A stretch of 13,102 nt of DNA, from positions 1 through 13,102 of the forward strand of contig CAZLTY010000130.1 of assembly GCA_964562575.1 (NCBI GenBank), in the 5' to 3' direction. Both the position numbers and the translations under genes were made by a program. The notes beneath the pieces are model-generated. The model searched no databases and was not told the DNA's origin. It saw only the letters and a program-made list of their open reading frames with translations. Origin of the DNA: SG8-4 sp964562575 (GTDB lineage: Bacteria; Planctomycetota; Phycisphaerae; Sedimentisphaerales; Anaerobacaceae). This document shows, in pieces, positions 6,036 to 13,102 of this stretch (position 1 is the first letter of the stretch; the number at the start of each line of letters is the position of its first letter).

Positions 6036-7418
6036 ATGCGTCTAAGATTGTTGCTGTTGGTGGTGCTATTCGTTCTCGGCTTCTCAGGCTGTGCCCAGCA
6101 GCCCAAGGAAGCGGGGGCAGGAATGCATGCCGGCCCTCGTGATAGATTAGGCCAAACATCCCGGCGAGCCGGGACCCCTGCGGCTGCCGAAGTAGTCGAG
6201 CCGACCGGTGTTGTCACATTGAAACAGGCTCTGGAGTTGGCATTGGAGCACAATCCCGAACTGAAGGCCTTTTCCTGGGATATCAGGGCTGCCGAGGCAG
6301 GCCGCTTGCAGGCGGGCCTGCGGCCGAATCCGGAGCTTGGGGTCGAGATCGAAGAGATCGGCGGCGCGGGCAATCGCAGCGGCTTTGATGGTGCTGAAAC
6401 AACCATCGCGATTGCTCAGCCAATCGAAATGGCCCAGAAGCGCGCCAGGCGAACGACCCTGGCGTCTCTCGAAAAAGAGCTTGCCGAATGGGACCATAAG
6501 GCAAAGCGGCTCGACGTCACCAAAGAGGTGACCAAGGCTTTTGTAGCCGTGCTGGCTTGGCAGGAGCGGCTGGCCTTGACCGAGGAGCTTGTCCGCATTG
6601 CCGAGCAGGCGCACAGCGCTGTCACTCAGCGGGTGGAGGCCGGGAGAGATTCACCGATCGAACAAACCAAGTCCGGCGTGGCGCTGGCCACCGCGCGGAT
6701 AGAGCCTCAGCGAGCTATGCGTACCTTGGAATCCGCCCGCAAGAGATTAGCCGCCGCGTGGGGCGCAAGAGCCACCCGCTTCGATGCGGTTGCAGGTGAG
6801 CTTGACGAGATATCTCCTGCTGCGACGAGCGATGAGCTGGCCCGCCATGATGGCGACAATCCTGACGTAGCTCGCTGGCAAGCGGAGAAGAAAAGACGTC
6901 GTGCGGCTTTGGAGCTGGAAAAGGCCCGGGCGGTTTCCGATGTCAGGCTAAGCGGCGGCTTGAGCTGGTTCAACGAGACCGACGACTCGGCGGCGGTCTT
7001 AGGCCTGTCGATTCCGCTGTCCGTATCGGACAGGAATCAGGGCGGCATTCGCAAAGCGACATACCTGCTTGCCAAGACTCAAGAGAGCGGCAAAGCAGCC
7101 GAGATTCAGATTATAGTCTCGCTCGAAGAGGCGGCGCAGAGACTCGCGGGGACATATGCCGAAGCAACCGCGTTGAAGAACGACGTGTTGCCCGGTGCTC
7201 AGAGCAGTTTTGATGCTATCAGTGAAGGATACCGCGACGGAAAGTTCGACTACCTGCAGGTCCTCGATGCTCAACGGACGTTGTTCGAGGCCAGGGGCAG
7301 ATACATCGAATCTTTGGCCGCCTATCACAAGGCCAAAGCCGACGCCGAGCGTCTGATAGGGCAGAGCATCGATTCAATAAAGAAAATTCACGAAAATGAT
7401 CATAAGGAGTCCAAGTGA
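6036..7418 (+). CDS. Outer-membrane factor lipoprotein of metal efflux (CusC/CzcC type, TolC family)
   Basis: The 460-residue protein begins with a lipoprotein signal, MRLRLLLLVVLFVLGFSGC, the lipobox Cys being residue 19. A flexible linker (20-58) is followed by two TolC-type OEP repeats (about 60-250 and 265-445). Typical motifs are LKQALELALEHNPEL (62-76), LRPNPELGVEIEEIGG (95-110), NPDVARWQAEK (275-285) and GYRDGKFDYLQVLDAQRTLF (398-417). Trimers form the channel-tunnel through the outer membrane and dock on the adaptor encoded next. AGGA lies 8 nt before the ATG. The stop overlaps the adaptor start (TGATG), which indicates translational coupling. Residues 41-49 (TSRRAGTPA) are encoded by a copy of the dispersed GC palindrome, located in the linker where an insertion should be tolerated. 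The OMF assignment is firm; the metal is unknown. Confidence 0.92.
   Translation: MRLRLLLLVVLFVLGFSGCAQQPKEAGAGMHAGPRDRLGQTSRRAGTPAAAEVVEPTGVVTLKQALELALEHNPELKAFSWDIRAAEAGRLQAGLRPNPELGVEIEEIGGAGNRSGFDGAETTIAIAQPIEMAQKRARRTTLASLEKELAEWDHKAKRLDVTKEVTKAFVAVLAWQERLALTEELVRIAEQAHSAVTQRVEAGRDSPIEQTKSGVALATARIEPQRAMRTLESARKRLAAAWGARATRFDAVAGELDEISPAATSDELARHDGDNPDVARWQAEKKRRRAALELEKARAVSDVRLSGGLSWFNETDDSAAVLGLSIPLSVSDRNQGGIRKATYLLAKTQESGKAAEIQIIVSLEEAAQRLAGTYAEATALKNDVLPGAQSSFDAISEGYRDGKFDYLQVLDAQRTLFEARGRYIESLAAYHKAKADAERLIGQSIDSIKKIHENDHKESK
6159..6174. repeat. Short GC palindrome, dispersed repeat copy 2, within a coding sequence
   Basis: TCCCGGC-GA-GCCGGGA is a perfect 7-bp inverted repeat. Its 24-bp context (6158-6181) matches 5243-5266 at 22 of 24 positions, with unrelated sequence on both outer sides. 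It is in frame within the outer-membrane factor gene and encodes part of the linker after the lipid-modified Cys. Confidence 0.6.
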
Positions 7419-9676
7419 TGAAGCCTAAAACACTTCTGACATTACTATGTGTTCTTGGGGTCGGAATCGCAATCGGGGTGGCAATTCAGTATCATTACGG
7501 TTCGTTTGTCCCGGCTGCGAGCGCTCCTTCAAGTGGCGATCATGGCCATGCGCACGGCGAAGGAGGTTCGGCCCAGGTCACTGAATGGAGCGAACGGTTC
7601 GAGATATTTCTCGAGCATCCTCTTATCGCGGTCAACAAACCGACTCAGTTCGTTACACACGTCACCGATTTGGTGACGCTCGAACCCAGGAGGCAGGGCC
7701 CCGTGACATTCATCTTGCGCTACGGTTCTCAGACGCCTATAGAGTGCGTCGATCCGAAGCCCGCCAGAGACGGTATTTACATTCCTGCGCTGACTTTCTC
7801 GAAGGCTGGTGATTGGAATGTCTCGCTGAAAATTCCACTTGCGGGCCGGGATTACGTCGTTGCTCTGCCTCCGGTCAAGGTCTACGCCTCGCAGGAGGAG
7901 ATAGACCATGCCCCCGCGGCTGCTCAGATCGAGGGGATTGGCTTTCTCAAAGAGCAGCAGTGGAAGATACCGAGCAAGACCGAACCTGTTCAGATGCGCC
8001 AGACGGCGGCCGGCCCGAGTGTAGCGGTCCCGGAATCGGCTATCGTCGACGAGGGCGCAGAGAAGGTGGCCTTTGTGCAGTTGGCCGGCGAGACATTCGA
8101 GGAACGTCTGCTCAAGCTGGGGACCCGAGCCGACGGATTCGTCCAGGTGCTCTCGGGTCTGGCCGAAGGCGATCGCGTCGTGACTAAGGGCGCGCAGGCC
8201 ATCGCCGAAGCCGAACATGAAGCCGGCGCCCACCAAGACGCAGGCGAACTGGTCGTTCATTTGACACAGGACGATGTTGAGAGGTATGAAATAGAAGTCG
8301 GCACGGCCGGCCCGGGGCAAGTCGATGTTCACGTCAGCCTGCCCGGTCAGATCGCAATCAACACCGACCGCGTGGCGCACATCATGCCCAATGCCCCTGG
8401 CGTGGTCCGCCAGGTGCTCAATAATGTTGGCGATACGGTCAAGGCCGGTGAGGTCATCGCCTGGCTCGAGAGTTCGCAGCTCGGCAAGGCGAAGGTGGAT
8501 TACCTTACCAGGTGGGCCGAGCTTAGCTGCTGTTCGATGGACCTCACGCGGGCTCAGTTGATATCCGACAGCACTGCGGGACTGCTGGAGACTCTGAAAT
8601 CATCCCCGTCGCTGGAGACTATGCGCGGGGCTGGCGGTGAGGCTCTGGACGCCAATCACACAATGCTCGTCTCAGCCTACGCCGAGCTTGTTCTGGCCAT
8701 CTCTGCCTACGAGCGGGAAAAATCGCTGTTCGAGAAAAAAATCTCCAGCGAGAAAGACTATCTTGCCGCCGAGAATGAATTCAAGAAGGCCGACGCCAAG
8801 TATGCGGCGACCCGCGACAGCATCGCTTTCGACGTCAAGCGCAATCTGTTGGAAGCCCAGCGAGCCCTGCAGGTGCGCCAGATTGAACTCAAAGGCGCCG
8901 AGCGCAATCTCTATGTGCTGGGCCTGAGCGCCGAGGATATCGAAGACATCCAGCTTTTTGCTCAGGGGCAGAAACCCACCGGACAAGAGGAAGCTTGTGA
9001 CGATCCGAACTGTAAGGAATGTGCCGCCAAGCAGACCGCTCAGATGGCAGCGGAGCTCGGCACCCAAGACGAGAGACTTGCCTGGTATCCCCTGCGTGCT
9101 CCCTTTGACGCGACGGTGATCGAAAAGCACATTACCCTCGGCGAAAAGCTCAGCGACGAATCCAGCGCCTTCACCATAGCGGATCTCAGTACTGTGTGGG
9201 TGGACCTCAGCGTCTTTCAGAAAGACATGCCTCGTGTCAGGCAGGGCCAACCGGTCACGGTCTCTGTCGGGCCCGAGAACGGGAAAGTCAAGGGTAGAAT
9301 AAACTACGTTGGGCCAATTGTCGGCGAAAGAACTCGTACCGCACTGGCGAGAGTGGTGCTGGACAACTCCTCGGGTACGCTGAGGCCAGGGACATTTGTT
9401 ACCGCCGAAGTGCTGGTCGATAAGGTCGCTGCGAAAGTTGTCGTTCCAAAGGATGTTATTCAGGACCTGGACGACAAACCGACTGTTTTTGTACAGACCG
9501 ATCACGGTTTCGAACCAAGGACCGTGAGCTTTGGCCTGATTAACGATGTCGTCGTCGAGATTACTTCGGGGCTCAGACCGGGCGAAAGAATAGTCACCAA
9601 GAACGGTTTCCGGCTCAAAGCCGAGTTGCAAAAGGTTGCCGGCGGCGCACACGCCGGTCACGGCCACGCTCATTAA
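7418..9676 (+). CDS. Composite RND periplasmic adaptor (CusB/CzcB type, HlyD family)
   Basis: The protein has 752 residues, well above the usual 350-500 of metal adaptors. Order: N-terminal membrane anchor (5-25); His patch DHGHAH (41-46); beta-rich N-terminal domain (about 55-160) typical of metal adaptors, ending in GFLKEQQWKIP (175-185); an adaptor C-terminal-like domain (SVAVPESAI to VVTKGAQAI, 201-262); then a full adaptor with HLTQDDVERYEIEV (281-294), lipoyl half-motifs (PGVVRQVLNNVGDTVKAGEV about 327-346 and LRAPFDATVIEKHITLGEKL about 559-578), a helical hairpin (about 355-500), beta-barrel (about 588-668) and a second C-terminal domain (KVVVPKDVI to LKAELQK, 673-739); His tail AHAGHGHAH. 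CDDPNCKEC (527-535) may bind metal. It would link the inner-membrane pump to the outer-membrane channel. AAGGAG lies 8 nt before ATG 7418; GTG 7415 is an alternative. The TAA stop is also the target site of the following element. Confidence 0.92.
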   Translation: MKPKTLLTLLCVLGVGIAIGVAIQYHYGSFVPAASAPSSGDHGHAHGEGGSAQVTEWSERFEIFLEHPLIAVNKPTQFVTHVTDLVTLEPRRQGPVTFILRYGSQTPIECVDPKPARDGIYIPALTFSKAGDWNVSLKIPLAGRDYVVALPPVKVYASQEEIDHAPAAAQIEGIGFLKEQQWKIPSKTEPVQMRQTAAGPSVAVPESAIVDEGAEKVAFVQLAGETFEERLLKLGTRADGFVQVLSGLAEGDRVVTKGAQAIAEAEHEAGAHQDAGELVVHLTQDDVERYEIEVGTAGPGQVDVHVSLPGQIAINTDRVAHIMPNAPGVVRQVLNNVGDTVKAGEVIAWLESSQLGKAKVDYLTRWAELSCCSMDLTRAQLISDSTAGLLETLKSSPSLETMRGAGGEALDANHTMLVSAYAELVLAISAYEREKSLFEKKISSEKDYLAAENEFKKADAKYAATRDSIAFDVKRNLLEAQRALQVRQIELKGAERNLYVLGLSAEDIEDIQLFAQGQKPTGQEEACDDPNCKECAAKQTAQMAAELGTQDERLAWYPLRAPFDATVIEKHITLGEKLSDESSAFTIADLSTVWVDLSVFQKDMPRVRQGQPVTVSVGPENGKVKGRINYVGPIVGERTRTALARVVLDNSSGTLRPGTFVTAEVLVDKVAAKVVVPKDVIQDLDDKPTVFVQTDHGFEPRTVSFGLINDVVVEITSGLRPGERIVTKNGFRLKAELQKVAGGAHAGHGHAH

Positions 9677-9858
9677 GGCACTCTAACAAAACCGTCGCGT
9701 CGGCCCGAGCCTCCGCGGCGCCTGAGCGGGGAGGGCGCTGAGCGAAGCGTCCAGCTGCAAGGCGGCCGAAGCAGGCGATGTGAGCATCGTCGATGGAGGC
9801 CAACGCCGCAGATGGACGTTGCAGCCAGCCGAAGCCAGCAGGGTTTTGTCAGAGTGCC
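9677..9858 (+). mobile_element. 182-bp MITE-like element, copy 1 (between adaptor and pump genes)
   Basis: The ends are GGCACTCTAACAAAACC (9677-9693) and GGTTTTGTCAGAGTGCC (9842-9858), terminal inverted repeats of 17 bp with one mismatch. TAA flanks both sides (9674-9676 and 9859-9861) as a 3-bp target duplication. The left TAA is the adaptor stop codon. Removing the element and one TAA leaves a 21-bp stop-to-start gap with the pump RBS, which is the expected operon junction and supports the boundaries. The interior is GC-rich with several small dyads and no plausible gene. A nearly identical copy lies inverted at 12960-13102. A TNA-like 3-bp target resembles some IS5-related groups, a weak hint about the transposase that moved it. 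Confidence 0.85.
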
Positions 9859-9868
9859 TAAGACTCTT

Positions 9869-9873
9869 GGAGG
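9869..9873 (+). promoter_or_regulatory. Ribosome binding site of the RND pump gene
   Basis: GGAGG lies 9 nt upstream of ATG 9883, outside the inserted element and its TAA duplication, so translation initiation of the pump gene is preserved despite the insertion. Confidence 0.75.
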
Positions 9874-9882
9874 TATACAGAC

Positions 9883-12800
9883 ATGATTACGAGACTGATT
9901 CAGTTTTCTCTGAAACACAAATTGTTGATAGTCCTGGGTTTTGTCGCCGTTAGTGCGGCAGGAGTGTTTTCCCTTTCAAAGCTGCCTATCGATGCGTTTC
10001 CCGATATCAGTCCCAATCTGGTGCAGGTATTCGCGGAACTCGAGGGAATGGCGGCCGAGGAGGTCGAGCAGTTCGTTACCCGTCCGGTCGAAGTGGCGAT
10101 GCGGGGTATCCCGGGCGTGAAAAAAATCCGTTCGATATCGTCACTCGGGCTTTCCACGGTGAACATTTACTTCAAAGACGACGTGGACATTTACCTGGCG
10201 CGCCAGCTTGTTTCCCAGCGGCTCAAAGAGGCCGAGGAGGGCATTCCTGAAACCATGAATATGCCCCACGGCCTGGAGATGGGCGCCATCGCCAGCGGGA
10301 TGGGCAAGATTCTGTCTTACTGGGTCCAGGGCGACGGCTACAACATTACCGACCTGCGCACGATTCAGGATTGGATCGTCAAGCGCGACATCCAAACCGT
10401 CTCCGGTGTTGCCAAAGTCATCAGCCAGGGGGGGCACGTCCGGCAGTATCAGATCAAGGTGAACCCGGACCGGCTCCTCGAATACGATCTGACACTGGAC
10501 GATGTCATCGAGGCGGTCCGAAAGAACAACATGAACCTGGGCGCCGGAATCATCGAAAGAGGATCCGAAGAGCTGATCGTCCGGAGTCTGGGACTGGTTG
10601 ACACATTGGAAGACATCGAGAACATCGTAATACGCGCCCACAAAAGCAGTCCGATCTTCATAGGCGATATCGGCACCGTGGAGTTTGGCGATGCGTTCAG
10701 GCGGGGAGTGGCCTGTCTGGACGGGCAAAAAGAGATCGTAGTCGGCGGCGTCTACAAACTTCACGGCGCCAACTCATTCGAGGTAATCGGCCGTTTGAAA
10801 GAGCGGATAGCCCAAATTAACAAAACCTTGCCCGAAGGCGTAAAAGTAATTCCCTACTACGATCAATCAGATCTCGTGAGAAATAGCATTAATACGGTCA
10901 GGGGCGCACTGTCATTGGGTCTTATCCTGGTCTGTCTTGTTTCATTCGTCTTCCTGGGGGACCTGCGCAATGCCCTGATCGTCGTCTGTTCACTGCCTTT
11001 TTCCACGCTGTTTGCATTTGTTCTGATGTACCGCAATGGAATGCCGGGCGATCTGATATCGTTCGGCGGCATAGCGATTGCGCTGGGGATGATCGTTGAC
11101 GCCACGATCATCATGGTCGAGAGAATTCAATCGACCTTCGGAGGCAAAGGCGAAGCCGGCTCGCCGACAGAGATAATAATGGCCGCCGCCCGAGAGGTCG
11201 GCCAGCCGATATTTTTTGCCGTCTCTATCATCATTATTGTGTTTATTCCCATCTTCACTCTGGGCGAAGTCGAGGGCAAGATGTTCAGGCCGCTGGCGTT
11301 TGCAGTCTCGACAACCATGGTGGGCTCGCTGATATACGCGCTGATTATCGCCCCGGTATTCTATCGACTGCTGCATACGGCAAGAGCAGGGGATAGAAAG
11401 GCCAGGGCGGTTCATCCGGCGATTCTCAACGGCTACAGGTCAATATTAACGTTTTGTCTCGCCCGCCGTTCGGCGGTAATTTTGGCTATGATACTCATGG
11501 TGTCACTGGGGGCGGTTGTCTTCACGAGGCTGGGCATGGAGTTTGTCCCAACTCTTCAGGAGGGAACAGTTCAGGTCCTGGCGTACATGAACCCGAATAT
11601 ATCTCTCAAAGAGATCAGCGCCACCTCCGAAGCGATTGCAAAGGACATCCTGGAGTTCTCTGAGATAGATCAGGTGATCGCCGATATCGGTTACGGCGAG
11701 GTCGGCCCGCACATTCATCACACAAATTATGCCTGCATAACCGTCAACCTCAAGCCCAGGAAGCAGTGGAAGAATGCCAGGACACAGGAGGAGCTTGTCG
11801 CTCAAATTGACAGCCGCATTCGTGACTACCCCGGCGTGGCGGTGAGTTTTTCCCAGCCGATCAAGCATGAAGTCGATGGCCTGGTGGCCGGCGCCGGCAC
11901 CGCGGTGGTGGCGAAACTTTTCGGCCCCGACATGGCGACCCTCGAAGCCAAAGCGGCCGAAATACATGACGTTCTCTCCCAGGTCAGTGGAGTCGCCGAC
12001 CTGAGGACCGAGCAGGTTGCGGGCCAGACTCAACTCCAGATCGAGATGAACAGGAGCCGGATAGCACGGCACGGCCTGAGCAACTACCAGATACAGAACA
12101 CGATCCACAGCGCCATATCCGGCAAGGAAGTCGGCAAGGTTTTCGAAGATGAGAAGATATTCGGCATTACCGCGAGATTTGCCAAGGCGTATCGCAAGGA
12201 TATCCAGTCTGTAGAGAACCTGTTGATTCGCGCGCCGGCCGGTTACAACGTCCAGCTCAATGAAGTCGCCGACGTCAATACCGTCACGGGTCTGCGCCAG
12301 ATCAGCCGGGAGGACACGCGCCGGTTTATCTCCATTCAATGTAACGTTCGAGGCAGGGATGCAGGCGGCTTCGTCGAGGAAGCTCAGCGAAAAGTCGCCG
12401 CCAGCGTGACTCTTCCCGCCGGCTACAGACTCGCCTGGGGCGGACAGTTCGAACTGCACCAGGCGGCGAACAAGCGGCTGTCGGTGGTTATCCCCATCAC
12501 GCTGTTTCTGGTCCTCGTGATGCTCTACAGCCTGTTCAATTCGTTCAAGAATGTGCTCTTGATTATGCTCAACATACCTCTGTCATTGGTCGGTGGCGTT
12601 TTCGCTCTGGCCCTTTTCAAAGAAAACCTCAGCATTCCGTCGTCTATCGGATTTATCGCCTTGTTCGGGATTGCCCTGACGGATGGCCTTGTTCTGATAT
12701 CGCGATTCGAGCATCTCAAGGCAAAAGGCATGGCCCTGCCCGAAGCGGTGATCGCAGGTTGTTCGTCGAAGTTGAGACCCGTTCTGATGACCACGATAAC

Positions 12801-12969
12801 AACCGCTTTGGGATTGCTGCCCCTGGTCATAACTACCGGTACCGGCTCGGAAGTGCAAAGACCGCTGGCTATCGTCGTAATAGGCGGACTCATATCGTCA
12901 ACTTTATTAACTCTGATTGTGATACCAACTCTTTACGAATGGGTAACGGTAGAGACTAAGGCACTCTAA
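9883..12969 (+). CDS. Heavy-metal efflux RND pump (CusA/CzcA family)
   Basis: The 1028-residue inner-membrane proton/metal antiporter has the usual 12-TM plan: TM1 (about 12-32), first porter loop (about 33-335), TM2-7 (about 338-545), second porter loop (about 550-865), TM8-12 (about 868-1018). Family motifs are LPIDAFPDISPNLVQV (34-49), SISSLGLSTVNIYF (84-97), the TM4 string ALGMIVDATIIMVE (400-413) with Asp406 and Glu413 of the proton relay, EGKMFRPLAFAV (464-475) and WGGQFELHQAANKRL (852-866). CzcA has a further Asp two turns earlier (DFG); here Ala400 stands there, as in CusA. Met569 aligns with one cleft Met of CusA, but the other two positions appear as Tyr616 and Gly666, and a HIHH cluster (610-613) is nearby. 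Metal specificity is therefore uncertain. The last residues (KAL) and the stop codon are encoded by the downstream mobile-element copy; the transmembrane core is complete. Confidence 0.95.
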   Translation: MITRLIQFSLKHKLLIVLGFVAVSAAGVFSLSKLPIDAFPDISPNLVQVFAELEGMAAEEVEQFVTRPVEVAMRGIPGVKKIRSISSLGLSTVNIYFKDDVDIYLARQLVSQRLKEAEEGIPETMNMPHGLEMGAIASGMGKILSYWVQGDGYNITDLRTIQDWIVKRDIQTVSGVAKVISQGGHVRQYQIKVNPDRLLEYDLTLDDVIEAVRKNNMNLGAGIIERGSEELIVRSLGLVDTLEDIENIVIRAHKSSPIFIGDIGTVEFGDAFRRGVACLDGQKEIVVGGVYKLHGANSFEVIGRLKERIAQINKTLPEGVKVIPYYDQSDLVRNSINTVRGALSLGLILVCLVSFVFLGDLRNALIVVCSLPFSTLFAFVLMYRNGMPGDLISFGGIAIALGMIVDATIIMVERIQSTFGGKGEAGSPTEIIMAAAREVGQPIFFAVSIIIIVFIPIFTLGEVEGKMFRPLAFAVSTTMVGSLIYALIIAPVFYRLLHTARAGDRKARAVHPAILNGYRSILTFCLARRSAVILAMILMVSLGAVVFTRLGMEFVPTLQEGTVQVLAYMNPNISLKEISATSEAIAKDILEFSEIDQVIADIGYGEVGPHIHHTNYACITVNLKPRKQWKNARTQEELVAQIDSRIRDYPGVAVSFSQPIKHEVDGLVAGAGTAVVAKLFGPDMATLEAKAAEIHDVLSQVSGVADLRTEQVAGQTQLQIEMNRSRIARHGLSNYQIQNTIHSAISGKEVGKVFEDEKIFGITARFAKAYRKDIQSVENLLIRAPAGYNVQLNEVADVNTVTGLRQISREDTRRFISIQCNVRGRDAGGFVEEAQRKVAASVTLPAGYRLAWGGQFELHQAANKRLSVVIPITLFLVLVMLYSLFNSFKNVLLIMLNIPLSLVGGVFALALFKENLSIPSSIGFIALFGIALTDGLVLISRFEHLKAKGMALPEAVIAGCSSKLRPVLMTTITTALGLLPLVITTGTGSEVQRPLAIVVIGGLISSTLLTLIVIPTLYEWVTVETKAL

Positions 12970-13102
12970 CAAAACCCTGCTGGCTTCGCCTGGCTGCAAC
13001 GTCCATCTGCGGCGTTGGCCTCCATCGACGATGCTCACATCGCCTGTTTCGGCCGCCTTGCAGCTGGACGCTTCGCTCAGCCTCGGGCCGACGCGACGGT
13101 TT
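12960..13102 (-). mobile_element. MITE-like element, copy 2 (inverted, cut by right edge)
   Basis: It begins GGCACTCTAACAAAACC right after TAA (12957-12959) and follows the reverse complement of copy 1 almost base for base. It lacks one 27-bp block that is present in copy 1 and ends about 12 bp short of the expected right terminus because the window stops. It overlaps the last three codons and the stop of the pump gene. The second TAA flank lies outside the window and cannot be confirmed. Confidence 0.82.

Noticed and set aside
7529..8380. 283-codon open frame on the minus strand opposite the adaptor N-terminal half
   Set aside because: Antisense shadow; the plus strand carries recognised adaptor domains throughout.
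8672..9673. 333-codon open frame on the minus strand opposite the adaptor gene
   Set aside because: Antisense shadow of the adaptor; no family features in the translation.
9677..9858. Small protein or RNA gene in the cusB-cusA gap
   Set aside because: The segment is a repeated element with terminal inverted repeats and target duplication; its short open frames lack start signals and the copies differ by a hairpin indel.
11503..12459. 318-codon open frame on the minus strand opposite the pump gene
   Set aside because: It is fully antisense to a well-conserved RND pump, shows no recognisable domain, and long antisense frames are expected from the codon bias here.

Overview
The window carries bacterial chromosomal DNA of moderate GC. 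It has two housekeeping or envelope gene groups on the left and a complete heavy-metal efflux operon on the right. All gene families point to a Gram-negative (diderm) cell: arabinose-5-phosphate isomerase of Kdo synthesis, a lipoprotein TolC-type channel, a periplasmic adaptor and an RND pump. The Tat-exported protein of unknown family, the secreted GH20-like hydrolase, and the AT-rich palindromic and short GC-palindrome repeats between genes suggest a Planctomycetota (Phycisphaerae-like) or similar environmental lineage. That assignment is an inference from style, not from a marker gene.

Layout. Positions 1-2819, minus strand: a three-gene cluster transcribed right to left, made of a DUF2344/TIGR03936 protein, an RNase E/G-family ribonuclease and a KpsF/KdsD-type sugar-phosphate isomerase cut by the left edge. 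Positions 2820-3223: intergenic, with a composite palindromic repeat and a good promoter reading right. Positions 3224-4264, plus: a secreted GH20-type hydrolase. It converges, with a 17-bp gap, on a Tat-signal protein (4282-5220, minus) of unknown function. Positions 5221-5449: divergent promoter region with a short GC palindrome.

Positions 5450-12969, plus: metal efflux locus, in the order small His-rich exported protein, lipoprotein outer-membrane factor (CusC/CzcC type), periplasmic adaptor (CusB/CzcB type), RND pump (CusA/CzcA type). The last three would form a tripartite pump spanning both membranes. The His-rich protein, the His-rich ends of the adaptor and a Cys cluster in the adaptor look like metal-binding accessories. 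The TM4 charge pattern of the pump is like CusA (Cu/Ag), but two of the three cleft methionines of CusA appear to be absent, so the metal cannot be named.

Most notable: (1) The adaptor is a composite. A metal-efflux N-terminal domain is followed by an orphan copy of the adaptor C-terminal (membrane-proximal) domain and then by a whole second adaptor. (2) A 182-bp non-coding element with 17-bp terminal inverted repeats and a TAA target duplication lies exactly between cusB and cusA. A second, inverted copy follows cusA, so the two copies bracket the pump gene. One copy uses the cusB stop codon as its target site and the other supplies the stop codon of cusA. (3) A short dispersed GC palindrome occurs once in a 5' UTR and once inside the coding sequence of the outer-membrane factor.
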